From NCBI GenBank assembly GCA_037974965.1, contig JBBPFI010000004.1, forward strand, positions 1,488,001 to 1,552,000: a stretch of DNA of 64,000 nt. The letters are read 5' to 3'. The notes under the pieces are model-generated. The model did no database searches, was not told where the DNA came from, and saw only the letters and a list, made by a program, of their open reading frames with translations. Shown piece by piece: positions 20,203 to 31,563 of the stretch; positions within the stretch are counted from its first letter, which is position 1; the number at the start of each line of letters is the position of its first letter. A program made the translations under genes and the position numbers. Source of the DNA: Dacryopinax spathularia (Eukaryota; Basidiomycota; Dacrymycetes; Dacrymycetales; Dacrymycetaceae).

Positions 20203-21340
20203 ATGTCCGAGCCTGTTACCACCGAGCCCGTCGCCGCTGCCCCTGCTGAGGAGGTCAAGCCCACCGTTGAGGCTCCCAAGGAGGAGGTTGCTGCCCCGAC
20301 CACCGAGGCTGCGGCTACTGTATGCGCTTATTTTCGGCCACCACAGGCCTATTACTCATGTGTACTTTCGCAGGAGGCGCCTGCCGCGCCCATCACCGCC
20401 GCTGAGCTCGGTGCACCCACGACCGAGGCTGCCAAGCCTGCCGAGGAGTCTACTGCAGCTGTAAGTCGTGGTATTCTCTGCGTCCCTGCCTCACGTGCTC
20501 ATGTCTCACTTCAGCCGGCCGACAAGCCTGCCGAGCCTGCTAAGGCCTCCCCCAAGTCCAGCCCCAAGAAGGGCGGCAACTTCCTCAGCAAGCTGCTCAA
20601 CACGCTCAAGGGTGATGTGAAGAAGGTCGAGGCCAAGGCTGAGGCCATTGTCAAGCCCAAGGCGAAGAAGGAGACTAAGAAGGAAGAAGCTAAGGAGGTC
20701 AGTGGCTCGCAAATTATGTTTCTTTATCTCCTGTTTCTGATAAAATCCCTAGACTGCGCCTGCTGAGGCTGCGCCTGCCGCGACTGAACCTGCTGTCGCT
20801 GCTCCGGCTGAGGAAGCCGCCGCTGTTCCCCTGCCGGCGCCCGCTGCCGAGCCTGCCGCTGAGCCTGCTGCGGAGACCGCCGCTCCCAAGGCGGAGGAGT
20901 CCGCTCCTGTCGACGCCGTCAAGGATACGTGGGTCGCCCATTCTTCTTCACCTAATACTCCTATTTATGATCGCTTTCATTCTGGTCACAGTGAAGGTGC
21001 TGCTCCTACTGCTACTCCGGCTGCCACCGAGACCCCCGCTCCGGCCAAGAAGGAGGAGGCTCCTGCTCGCCCGAAGGTTGTTGGGCGCAACTTCTCCAAG
21101 CGCCTCAGCGGAGTTTTCACCGGCCTCGGCAAGAAGAAGGAAACCCCTGCTTCCACCCCAAAGGTTGACGAGCAGCCTCCCAAGATTGAAGAGCCCGCGC
21201 CTGTTGCCCCGCTTGAGGAGCCCAAGCCTGCGGAGACTGCTGCCGCCGCTCCTACTGCGGAGGCTGAGGCGCCTAAGCCTGCTGAGCCCCCCATCCAGAC
21301 GACCACCAACTCCCCTCAAATCATTTCCGCTGCGGCTTAA
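20203..21340 (+). CDS. Ala/Pro/Glu-rich protein of unknown function with two basic modules
   Basis: Five exons: 20203-20319, 20374-20460, 20515-20697, 20753-20928 and 20992-21340, which join in frame to about 303 residues. The protein is dominated by A, P, E, K, T. Two short basic amphipathic segments stand out: GGNFLSKLLNTLKGDVKK (about 85-105) and GRNFSKRLSGVFTGLGKKK (about 215-235). They resemble each other (NF..K.L......G..KK) and may be lipid- or partner-binding helices in an otherwise disordered chain. Strong codon bias toward C-ending codons and the CT-rich leader suggest high expression. No family is recognised; it could be a lineage-specific cortical or cytoskeletal protein. Confidence 0.75.
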
Positions 21341-21858
21341 ATGGGATTACGGGGTTTTATTTGGATGCAACCCGACTCTACTGCTATCGGCTCTCTCTTC
21401 TCTCTAACGATTCTGTCACGTCTCCCGATTTATCCATCGTTTCATTCCTCCGGTTCGGTGGAGCCGTTATGACCTCTTCTCCGTTCATTTTTCTAATATG
21501 CGCGGTCCATCCTGCCGTTTCGGTCAATGCGCCGCCTGCATTCCTCCTTACGCTGTCCCTTCACCTACCGTAATACTTCGCTACATACATCACCCTTCTA
21601 CCTCGTCATGTTCGACAGCTCGGGTGCCGCAAGGCTCTCGTCTGTCAAGATACCATCCATGTAGTGGAGCTAATTCGTCTCTTGGTGGATTGGAATGACA
21701 TGGTTCTTTTATGCCACAAATCGCCGAATATGGTGCGCAATTACGCGGCCATGTAACGATTCGTGCGTGTCTCTGAATGCGGGGACGCGTAGTGGTTGAG
21801 GCACGCGCCACTTTTTCCGAACATTTGCACCACGACTGTCCCTTACCATCTTCACGCC
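21341..21858. other. Intergenic region, tandem genes
   Basis: 518 bp between two + genes. It holds the terminator of the Ala/Pro-rich gene and the promoter of eIF2B epsilon. Nothing specific recognised. Confidence 0.4.
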
Positions 21859-24491
21859 ATGCCGCCCAAGGATACCCAGAAGGACCGAGGCTCAGAGGAG
21901 GAAGAGGTCCTTCAGGCCGTCGTCCTCGCAGACAGCTTCAACACCAGGTTCAAGCCATTGACACTGAACACGCCGAGAGTGAGTGCGCTCCAAGTTAATG
22001 TTCGCTGGGGCAGTCCCTGACTCGACCGCAACAATTAGTGCCTATTGCCAATATGCAATGTACCGATGCTATTATGGACGTTCGAGAGCCTGGCTCTGGC
22101 CGGTGTGGAGCAGATATTCGTATTCTGCAATGCCCACTCCGACCAGGTTAAGCAGGCGATCCAGTGCGTCCCAAACCTCACCGCACATGATCCGAAGCTG
22201 ACAACGTACCAGGACATCTCGCTTCTCTCAGCCTGCAGCAGGCGTGCGGATCGTGCCTATCGTCTCGCCCCGGGCTATGTCGGTAGGAGACGCGATGCGG
22301 GAGCTGGACGAGAAGCAGCTCATCTCGTCTGATTTTATTCTCGTCGCGGGCGACGTGGTGAGCAACCTCCGGATCGACAAGGTTGTTCAGGAGCATAAGG
22401 AGCGAAGAAAGAAAAATAAGGACGCTATCATGACTATGGTCGTGAAGCAGAGCGGGGCGTTCCATAGGACGAGGTGCGCCATCACTCCCGAGTGCTAGCG
22501 ATTTTATTTTGCTGACTATATGCGCTAGACCCGTGGGCGACACATCCGTCTTCGTGCTAGATCCCAATACCTCCGAATGCGTGCACTACGAGCCCATCCT
22601 GGCCGAGCCGCGAAAGCGCTCCGTGATGATGCCTCGCGAAGTGCTGGAGAAGCATCCCGAAGTGGAAGTACGCAACGACCTGATTGATTGCTCGATCGAC
22701 GTCTGCTCCGTGGATGTGCCGGTACTGTTCAGCGAGAACTTCGACTACCAGGATTTGCGGAGAGACTTCGTACATGGAGTATTGACGAGCGATCTGTTGG
22801 GGAAGTCAATATATTGTCATGTGGTGGAGCAGGGGTATGCGGCAAGAGTGAGGGATACGAAGTCGTATGCTGCTGTCAGGTACGCAATTGTTTTGCACGC
22901 ATCTATGAAAGGCGGAGAGCTAAAATTATTTCAGCAAGGATATCATATCACGATGGACATTCCCCTTGGTACCTGGTGATAATTTGCCAGGCGGCGATGA
23001 ATACGAATATCGGAGAGGAAATCGGTACATCTCTAAGGATAACGTCATGCTTTCAAGGTATTTTTTCTTGCATCTAAGTTCGATGCCACACGCTCATATT
23101 ATCCGGTAGAACATGTACCATAGGCAACGACACTATAATAGGTCCCTCGACCCGCATACACGACAACGCACGAATAGAAAATTCCGTCATTGGTCCGCAC
23201 TGTTCCGTTGGCCCAGGGACGATAATTCGGGACAGCTTTGTCTGGGACGACGCATATATCGATGGTGGCTGCATAATCGAGGGCAGCATTATTGGGCAAG
23301 CGGTGCACATTGGCACGGGGTCGACAATCAAGAAGGGATGCTTGATTGCCGAGGGGACAAAACTGGGACCGAAGGCCGTTATACCGGAGTTCAAGCGGAT
23401 ATCACGAGAGAAGCCTGCGAATGAGGATGACGAAGACAAGGAAGAGGGGGATGAGTATCCTTTTGAGGAAGTTAATGGTCTGACGGATACGAGTGAGCCG
23501 GTGTGACCCACAATGAGCGGACAGATAGCTGACGACCGGCTTTAGCTCTGGAATTGGGCGAACAGGCAGAAGCGTATGTCTGGCCGGACACAGTCGGCGC
23601 CAGTGTCGGTGCAGATGGCAGGTCGTCTAGCGCGAGGGATGCGGATTCGGAGGATGAGGAGACAGAGGCGTGGGGTAACCTCAAGCACTTGCGACTGGGT
23701 GCGCAGACATTATCCGTGCGCAAAACAATTGCTGGCTCACCGTTCTTCGCAGGTGACGAAGGCTTCGACCCATATTTCTCGGATACGGAGTCCTCCGACG
23801 AGGAGGAAGAATCCAGCATCGCCTCACCCGCATCCGGGATGCTGCTTACTCCGAGCGGGGACTCAATACCAGAATTCTCCCTCGCCCCTCGCTCCTCGGC
23901 AAATTTCCGGTCAGAATGCATATCCTCGCTCGAGCGCGCACTCGCAGAAGGACACACGGTCGATGACGCCGCTATTGAGCTCAAAACTCTGCGCATGGCG
24001 AGCAACGTCACGATGACCGAGGTGAAGGAGGTGGTGATTGAGTTTGTGGTCGGGCTGGTGAAGGGCGAGCCGGGCAGCGCTGCGCAGAAAAACAATATCA
24101 GCCCTGTTGTTGAGCGCTGGGCGGGGCTGATAATCAATCTGATGGCTTCTGAGCGGGTGGAGATTCTGCTGCTCCTCCAGGTGAGTCTATTCACCTGTAT
24201 GCGTATATGCTTGCATCCGCTGACGACGGAGAACAGAAAACCTGTGCAAGACTACCCAACTACCTAAGCGCATTCAAATTCTTCTTATATGCGTTCTATA
24301 ACGAGGACATCGTCGACGCGCCCTCAATACGCGCATGGCTGAAAGACCCGCGGTCAAGGGAAGCGCTCGGTAAAGCAAGCCAAGCGAATATGGAAGCGTG
24401 CTGGAAGCAAGGCGCCCAGACGCTAGCGGTGATCGAGGCGGATGAGGAGGACAGTGATGAGGACGATGAGGAAGAGGACGAGGACGAGTAG
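21859..24491 (+). CDS. GCD6: Translation initiation factor eIF2B subunit epsilon (GCD6)
   Basis: Catalytic subunit of the guanine-nucleotide exchange factor for eIF2, cytosolic. Eight exons close in frame: 21859-21978, 22039-22163, 22213-22473, 22529-22879, 22935-23057, 23110-23492, 23546-24180 and 24237-24491, giving 750 residues (yeast GCD6 is 712). Domains: a nucleotidyltransferase-like N-terminus (LQAVVLADSFNTRFKPLT, then SVGDAMRELDEKQL and DFILVAGDVVSNL); left-handed beta-helix hexapeptide repeats at about 335-445 (IGNDTIIGPSTRIHDNARIE); an acidic linker; and a C-terminal W2/eIF5C domain (FLYAFYNEDIV, ACWKQGAQTL) with an acidic end EEDSDEDDEEEDEDE. The canonical LA(D/G)SF motif and W2 acidic boxes are present, so the enzyme looks intact. 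Confidence 0.95.
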
Positions 24492-25050
24492 GCGCCGTGG
24501 CGGGATTAGTGATGTGCGGCCTTTCTTGGATGGGTTGATGATGATCATATTTAATTCTGCATTTTGCTGCATTTGCGTCATCATCATCAGCACTGATCAA
24601 TCAATAATACCAATAACCACCAAACTCCGACCCTTCTTCCTTCCAATCGATGTCCAAACCGGCTAAGGGATTGAATTACAGAACAGGCCGAGCAACTAAT
24701 CTTGTGGCTGCTGCGTGCCTTGCCCCGCACCAGCACTCGTATCAGCCCACCAACCACATCGCCCTCCCGCCCGCATGCGTGGTCAAGTGGCGCACAACGG
24801 GTCCAAAGCAATCGATGACGAGGCTTGGCACGCCTGATGACGCAGGTGCTTCTTGCCCTTAGGTAAAAGCTTCCGCTTCGGTGAGGCGGCGATGGCCTAT
24901 ATGGACAAGGGAGGGCTTGTTGAACGTTCGAGCTGCGCTGGGACCCTGCCTACGCCTTTTGTACTCGATCTGCTACCTGTCTAGCTGCATTCATCTCGTT
25001 CTGCTCCTCCCGATAGTCGAACTTCAAAGTTTAAGAAACGTTAAGCAAAG
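24492..25050. other. Intergenic region upstream of PMP3
   Basis: 559 bp between two + genes; 3' flank of eIF2B epsilon and PMP3 promoter. No gene seen. Confidence 0.4.
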
Positions 25051-25597
25051 ATGCCTTTCACCGGTAGCGATATCATTAAGGTGCGCCGCCCATTCCCTTC
25101 CCCAGAGAGCAGCACGTTGACCGAACTCACGAACATCTAGATCATGTAAGCCCCCTTTCTACCTCAACATACAGGCCTGGGCAACAAAGTTGACGCGCAC
25201 TCGGAAAGCCTCGCGATCATCCTCCCTCCCCTGGGTGTATTCCTCGAGCGTGGATGTAACATGGATCTCCTGGTGAGCCCTCCTTTTCACTCTGCGCAGA
25301 AGGAGGACGGTGGCTGACTGGGCTTGTGTTTTGTGTGGGAGTAGATCAACATTCTGCTTACTTGTGAGTCTCTTTCCCTGAACCGTGTGAGAGAGCGGCT
25401 GCTGATTGGGGTGGCGTAGGCTTGGGTTATATTGTGCGTTTTTTCTATTATTGGCTGGGTTCGGTGACTTGGAGGGTATATGCTGACCCGTTGAACGTCC
25501 TTAGCCCGGCATCCTGCACGGTACGTCTCTCCGTATTCTGACAGTATCACGGGTTACTGACGTCCACCCAGCTCTATACATCATCCTCAAGTTCTAA
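25051..25597 (+). CDS. PMP3: Plasma membrane proteolipid 3 (PMP3/UPF0057 family)
   Basis: A tiny two-span membrane protein that affects plasma-membrane potential and salt tolerance. The 57 residues match PMP3 along the whole length: MPFTGSDIIK, then LAIILPPLGVFLERGC, DLLINILLT, LGYIPGILHALYIILKF. The coding sequence is spread over seven exons: 25051-25080, 25141-25145, 25209-25272, 25345-25363, 25420-25433, 25505-25520 and 25572-25597. These total 174 nt (57 codons plus stop) and every junction has GT and AG. Exon 2 is only 5 nt (ATCAT); without it the frame breaks before the first membrane helix. Introns (373 nt) make up twice the coding length. Confidence 0.95.
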
Positions 25598-26125
25598 GCC
25601 GCCGTCCATCATCAGGACGGCGCCCGCCCTCTTGCCCTCCCGTCCAGGCTCACGCAGTTCTTCCTCGAACTCGAGTAAGTGGGAGACGGCGCAAGCGGCG
25701 CGGAACACATACCCGGACTTCTCTCCTCCTTTCTACTCTTCACGAAGTCTACGATACATGACTTTTCTCCCTTAAATGTAATTCGCGCTTATCAATTATT
25801 CACGTATCGTCCCTCCGTCCCATCCCCAAGCCAAGAGATCTTACGTCCCTTGCTCGTCAAAACTGAGCAACGAGTGTCTGCGATGAGGTAGGCAATTGGT
25901 AAGCACTGATGACGGACGTGGGAACGGTTTGTTGGAAGTGCGGGGAGGACGCGTTTGCCTTGCCGGGAGGACGCCACATCTAGGGTCGCTGCATTCTACA
26001 CGAGTCGTTGGATTTGTACCGAAGGGCCGCTTACTCGTCGTTTGCCCCGTCTAGGAGCGGCGAAGCACCACGTCCCCTCAATCACCAACGGCCGCCTAGC
26101 GGTGTACGACCACGCCATCTCGCAA
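25598..26125. other. Intergenic region
   Basis: 528 bp after PMP3. No supported gene. Confidence 0.4.
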
Positions 26126-26539
26126 ATGTCCACAGCTCTTCCGGGCCCGGACGGCGTCGCAGGACCGTCATCGACCGTAGCACAAACGCAAGACGACGCA
26201 GACTGCCTCACCTGCCGCCTGATAGGCGGCACGGTCCTGACGACTTTCGGCGCCCAACTAACATGGGAAGGTCGTAAACATTTTCTTTTGGCTCGAAGAG
26301 GCGGTGGGAGGGGATTGGGTGCATTGGCAATGGGCGGGATGGGCGTCGGTGCGTCCTTCTCTTTGCTCTTTCCTTTTCTCGCAAAGCAATTTTTTTTTCT
26401 GGGTTGGGTTGGAAGTGGGAAGATGGAGTGGGTGGCTGATGGGATTTTTGTAGGGATGATAGCTGTTGGGCTGCATAGGTGGTTTAGCCCGTATTGGAGG
26501 CGGAGGCCTGGGGCGATGGCACTGAAAGAAGGCGCATAA
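26126..26539 (+). CDS. Small membrane protein with DUF4536/DMAC1-like segment
   Basis: 137 residues from MSTALPGPDG. An in-frame ATG lies upstream (25955), but the sequence before 26126 is not convincing protein. The segment DDADCLTCRLIGGTVLTTFGAQLTWEGRK follows the pattern of DUF4536 proteins (CxxCR, glycine-rich membrane helix, W..RK), which includes the mitochondrial complex I assembly factor DMAC1. Two more hydrophobic stretches follow (about 80-105 and 115-130). The family is usually shorter, near 80-100 residues, so an unrecognised intron in the second half is possible, though I found no GT-AG pair that keeps the frame. Moderate confidence. Confidence 0.5.
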   Translation: MSTALPGPDGVAGPSSTVAQTQDDADCLTCRLIGGTVLTTFGAQLTWEGRKHFLLARRGGGRGLGALAMGGMGVGASFSLLFPFLAKQFFFLGWVGSGKMEWVADGIFVGMIAVGLHRWFSPYWRRRPGAMALKEGA

Positions 26540-27768
26540 ACCAGTACAGGAACCCGACAACATCTTGCCAGGATAAGCGAGGCGCCGACCCTTCGGAATT
26601 GGACGCAAGCTGGGCTGGAGAGGTTCAACCTGCCGCCAGCAGGAAATTGGCTGGGACTGCTGGGATCACGACGCTGCGCTACGCCACGCCACGCTGAGGG
26701 AGAGGACTTCGTCGTGGCTATTCCCAACCCGGTCAACTGGTCGTGTGCCTGAAGCCTCGCCATGACCTGGTCGGTGGGGAAAGGGGAGGTGAAGAGGAGG
26801 CAGAGCGGGTTTATCTTTCCGGACATACCGCCGGAGGTCATATTCCCATAGGTACCGGGAAAACCGCACAATTCCTCTTGCTGGAATAAGTGTATTGAAC
26901 TAATTATTCCGAGCATCTGGACTACGCTACGAGGCCTGGGAATGACGGTTTACGAGGTCGGGAGTGTGTGGTGAAAATGAGTCTTGGCGAGAAGGTTGAT
27001 GAGAACCCGATGCTGTGTATACGTGCTGCGAGGGAGCTGTGGAATGTTCGTCGTACTGCAGCATTACACCACTCTAGAGCAGGCAGAACAATCACACCGT
27101 CCAAACGATCTGCCTTTTTCTGCATGTTCTCTTCGGGAGCCGGGTCTGCCCTCGCCTCCGTCAAGTTGACAAACCCGAGACGCAGACGACAAATCTCCCG
27201 AGGCCCGTTGAGAAGGGTGGGCTATTTTTGCGCACGTAAGCACGCCGCGATCTTCAGGGAAGGGGGATGAGAGGGGATGACGCGCCCCGGCCGTACCGGG
27301 CTGTGGCGCGTTAGGGGACTCTTGGGTCGTCCCAATCTTCGCAGGGGTTTACCGTACTGTGCAGTTCTGCGCCCTGTAATCGGATCACTGCGCCTCCCCT
27401 TTCGCTCCTCACTTTCAACAGGGTGTGGGTTGAGAGATGTCATCGCCTTCTGAGGTATTCGGGTCAGTAGTGAGGATACTGCTCCGCTCAGCCGCGCCAT
27501 CCCCTGCGCCCACGTCTGTGAGGGGCTTATATCAATAGAAGGGGGATCAGAGCGCAGTCGAGGGGTTCGCTCACTCGTCGTTGATCGCTGGTTGTTGATC
27601 GGTTCTCCGTCATCTGATCGTCCTCTTACTCTCCTGGCTGGCTATACACTCCTATCCGGTCTATTGCTACTACACCTGCTGCACATTGTCTTGTCTCACT
27701 CACTTCACCATCATCGGAGCACATTTCCTAGAACACCCTCGTCAATAGACCGCTAGAGGGAGAGCAAC
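26540..27768. other. 1.2-kb intergenic region
   Basis: No supported gene. A 306-codon open frame on the minus strand (25996-26916) mostly runs antisense to the DUF4536 gene and shows no known motif. A TATA-like CTTATATCA lies near 27527, about 240 bp before the next start codon. Confidence 0.45.
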
Positions 27769-29098
27769 ATGCGCCTCATATTCACCTCCCCCGACATAGC
27801 GAACACAACCCTCATCAACGCATCCACCAAAAAGCCCGTGTACGAAGTGCTCTCCTCCCCCCCAACATCCGCAGAACGGTTCACCACGCTCCGGCACTCT
27901 CCGCCCCAAGGGCAAGGGAAGGAGAGATGGGAAGGGAAGTTCGTGGGGAGCATCGAGTGGGGTAGTGGGCTGTTGGACGAAGATGAGAAGGAGAGGCTGA
28001 GGGAGGACGGGGAGGACGTTAGGGAGGGGTGGGTCGTGTGGGGGAAACCGGAGGCGGAGAAGAGGGAGCTGGGGTCGCTCTTACGACCCATAGACGGAAA
28101 GGGGAAGATGTGCGTCTCCATCTCCCTGCCCATCTCCTCCTCTCTTCTTTCATTCTACTGTCCATGGAGAACCGGGAGCTGAACAAGTGAGTAGGGCACG
28201 CGTCTTCACGGGCTACATGCGCGCAGACTATATCTGGCAAATCCAGCGCTCGTTCCTCCCGCACCGAACGGCGGTCTTGCAGCTCGTACCGGCCTTATCG
28301 CCCGACACGCCCATAGCGACCTACCATCCTCCTTCCACCGCTACGACTCGTGCGGCCAAGTCCGAGCCGGCGTGCTTGGGCAGCGGAGAAGGGAAAAAGA
28401 AGAAAGACAGGCCAAAGTCGTTTTCCCTCTCCCGCTCTTCCTCCCGAAAACATCCGGCTAAACCAGACGACGACCCAACCTCTACATCAGCGATCGCCCC
28501 TGGTCCATCCGCAAACGGCACAACAACAGAACCCGACGCACCCTTCGGCTCACTCGAGATCTCCCCCCGGGCAATAGAGATGCTCGACCTCGTCCTCCTC
28601 ACTTTCCTCGCCCTGGCGCTCTCACCATCATCGCAGTCCCATCTCCAGCGCTCGGGGTCCTTAGGCTCGCACTTGTCAAAAAGGAGCAGAAGTAAGAGCA
28701 GGAGTAGGGTGAGGAGCCCGCCAGGGAGTGGGGGGAGCGCGCTTTCGTGGCCTGGGTCTGCCGGGCTTAGTCTGGGCTGGGGCGGCATCGGAGAAGGAAG
28801 AGGGAGTGCGAGCGTACCGGGGAGCACAGCAGTCTCGTCCGCCGGCACCGGTAGCGCACCCTCAACACCAGACGACGAGGAAGGAGAAGAAGACCACCGT
28901 TCCCTCGGCTCCGCACCCGCCAGTACTAGGCCAGTGGGGAAACCGAAGGGCTGGCGAGAGATGCTTGGGTTGCATTCGCCCGCTAATTCGCCTAGTACGG
29001 CGAGTCTGGTGAGTGGGTGGGAAGCGGGCGTGGAGCGGTTGAGGAGGTTTAGTTTTCCTGGGATTGGGAGGGGGAAAGTCGATGCCGCCACTGGCTAA
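27769..29098 (+). CDS. DUF6593-like protein
   Basis: Two exons, 27769-28109 and 28195-29098, join in phase to 414 residues. The start MRLIFTSPDIANTTLIN, the PVYEVLSSP segment, the F.GSIEW strand and MLDLVLLTFLALALSP match the layout of DUF6593, a domain that is abundant in mushroom-forming fungi and has no known function. Here it is interrupted by a long low-complexity insert (K/S/R-rich, about 165-200) and followed by a disordered Ser/Gly tail ending RRFSFPGIGRGKVDAATG. No signal peptide. The domain name rests on motif memory; the gene model is good. Confidence 0.65.
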
Positions 29099-29673
29099 GA
29101 CGCTCACCTGCTCACCTTCCGAGAAGATGGTCGTGCGGGTCTGTTGGTGTCGTGGGAATTTTTACTTTTCTTCTTTCAAGTTGTCTGGATTGTCGTGCAG
29201 GTTCTTCGAGTGGGGATGTTGGATGTTGTTCTGCTGTTGTTTTCAATGGTGTATAAATATACAAACGAAGGATACCCGGTGTTGTGGAATTATTGTACGT
29301 CCGTAGATAACTCGAGTAAATTTCTGTCTGGATTAGAAATCAATATGCCCTCGCCCTCGTAGCCAAGATTTTCCTGTGTGCCGCGCTGGCTCTGCTATGC
29401 GGGGTGGTGTTCGTTGTCCTGGTTCTTGGGATTGTATGCAGGCCGTTTCTGGATTTTTAGAAGGATTTCTGGGAGTCGGAGGAGTTGTCTGAATTAACTG
29501 GCGGAATACTAAGCTCTATCTATTCAAAAAATATTTTTCCACACGGAAGGCCAAATATGAAATCTCTCAGCGCTGCGCTCCACAGGCCAGTGCTCGACCA
29601 GTTCGCGCGCCATCTATTTTTACTGGGACATGCAGCCATGGGCAAAGGCCCATTTCGCACCCCCAACGCACGT
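29099..29673. other. Convergent intergenic region
   Basis: 575 bp between two converging genes. AT-rich in parts, fits 3' untranslated regions. No gene seen. Confidence 0.4.
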
Positions 29674-31303
29674 CTATTTCGCCAAAATACCCCTCAACAC
29701 CCCCACCTGCCGCCTAACCATCTCCTTACTCGGCCCGCCGATCGCGTTCCTCCTCTCCACACTCGCCTCAAAATCAAACACGTCCCTCACGTCCTCCCCG
29801 AACTTGGGCGAAAGCTGCTTGAACTCCTCCAGTGTCAGGTCGGACAGGGGAATGTTCTTCTTTTCTGCAAGGGCGACCGCGCGCCCGGAGATGTGGTGCG
29901 TTTCGCGGAAGGGCGTCCCTTTGCGGACGAGGTAGTCGGCCAGGTCGGTCGCGAGCATGTCCATCGTTAGTGCTGCTTGCATTTTCTCGGGGTGAATCTG
30001 CGCAATGTGAAATCAGCACCGCAAATAATATGTGCAGACGGAGGGGACGCACGTTCAGCGTAGCAATAACACCCTCTGCGATCCGCAACGACGCGCTGAC
30101 GTTGTCGACCGTATCGAACAGCGGCTCCTTGTCCTCCTGCAGATCCTTGTTGTACGTCGCCGGCAGCCCCTTAAGGGTCATGAGGAACCCCGCCATATTC
30201 CCAAACAAACGCCCACTCTTCCCCCTCAGCAACTCGAGCGAGTCCGGGTTCTTCTTCTGCGGCATGATGCTCGACCCTGTGCTGTACGCATCGCTCAGCG
30301 TGACGAACCCGAATTCTGCTGTAGAGTAGACGATCAGGTCCTCGGCGAGACGGGACATGTGCGTCATGCACAGGCTTGCCCACATGAGGAACTCGACGAT
30401 AAAGTCCCGGTCTGCCACGGCCCACATGCTGTTCTCCGCGATGGAGGCGAAGCCCAGCTCGGATCGCAGGAACTCGCGGTCGATCGAGAATGGGTTCCCG
30501 GCGAGCGCGCCAGCGCCGAGCGGGAGGACGGAGATGCGCGGGATGAGCTGCTGGAGGCGGTCGAGGTCGGAGGCGAAGGAGAAGGCGTGGTAGCAGAGGA
30601 AATGCGACCATCGGATAGGTTGTCCGCGCTACTCACGATCGTCAATAAATCATATCCTCCTGCAGCGGTTGGGCGATGCTTACCTGCAAATGCGTATAAC
30701 CAGGCATGAGCACCTCGATCTCCTTATCCGCCCGCTCCGTCAACACCGACAGAAGCGCCTTCAGAGCCGCCTCGATCTCCTTGACCTCATCCAGCAGCCA
30801 AAGCCGCATATCCGTCGCGACCTGGTCGTTCCTCGACCGGCCTGTGTGCAGCTTCCCGCCAAGAGGACCGATAAGCTCGCTCAGCCGCCTCTCATTAGCC
30901 GTATGGATATCCTCGTCGTCAGCCTTGATCTCAAACTGCCCAACGCACCACCCATCAGCAGCCAAGCATCGCCAACAGCGTAGAAAAATATAGGCGTACA
31001 GTTCCGTCCTCCCACTCTTTCAGGACTGTCTGAAGGCCTTGGATCATCTTGGCTTCTTCCTCCTTGGTGAGGATCCCGCGCTGGCAGTTCGCTTTCGCGT
31101 AGGCGATCGAGCCCCGGATGTCGGCGGCGTACATCCGCTTGTCGTACTTGAGCGACTGGTTGAATTCGTGCATCCTGCCCCGACACATTTGTGGTGAGCT
31201 CGAGGGGCACCTTCGTCTCGAGCTAAAGGCGGGCTTACAGCGGGTCTGTCTTCCCCGTAAACCGCCCTCCCCATAGTTTTTGCTTCGTAGGCAAGTCAGA
31301 CAT
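29674..31303 (-). CDS. ARG4: Argininosuccinate lyase
   Basis: Cleaves argininosuccinate to arginine and fumarate, the last step of arginine synthesis. Five exons: 31303-31239, 31174-31000, 30935-30684, 30628-30053 and 29997-29674. They close to 463 residues, the usual length. Motifs: [13 protein letters not shown] at the start, [25 protein letters not shown] (catalytic region), LPGYTHLQ-type MPGYTHLQ, and the superfamily signature [12 protein letters not shown] with its catalytic serine. All key residues are present. Shares a 260-bp gap with the 3' end of PEX10, which lies upstream on the same strand. Confidence 0.97.
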
Positions 31304-31563
31304 GGTCGTAGGTGGAACAGTGAGGAGAGTGCGCTGGAGGAGGAGCAGCTGTATATGTGGGCAAGTTGTGCAGTCGGGCACGTCGGGAAGTTGTCCAACG
31401 ATGTCAGGGTCCTGGGGATTTTTATCTCTCGTTGCCGGTCTCGTGACTCGGGCATTTGACTCGACAATGACAATTATATTACACGTGATATCAGTTGTAC
31501 ATCCTCTGCTGCTCAGCAGGCTGACAGCCAGCACTGGGTATGCTTGTGGTATGGTACAGAATT

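Noticed and set aside
25996-26916. A 306-codon open frame on the minus strand
   Set aside because: It runs antisense to the DUF4536-like gene and its flank, has no known motif, and its composition looks like the mirror of GC-rich DNA.
28321-29091. A 256-codon frame antisense to the DUF6593-like gene
   Set aside because: A shadow of the low-complexity Ser/Gly coding region on the + strand.
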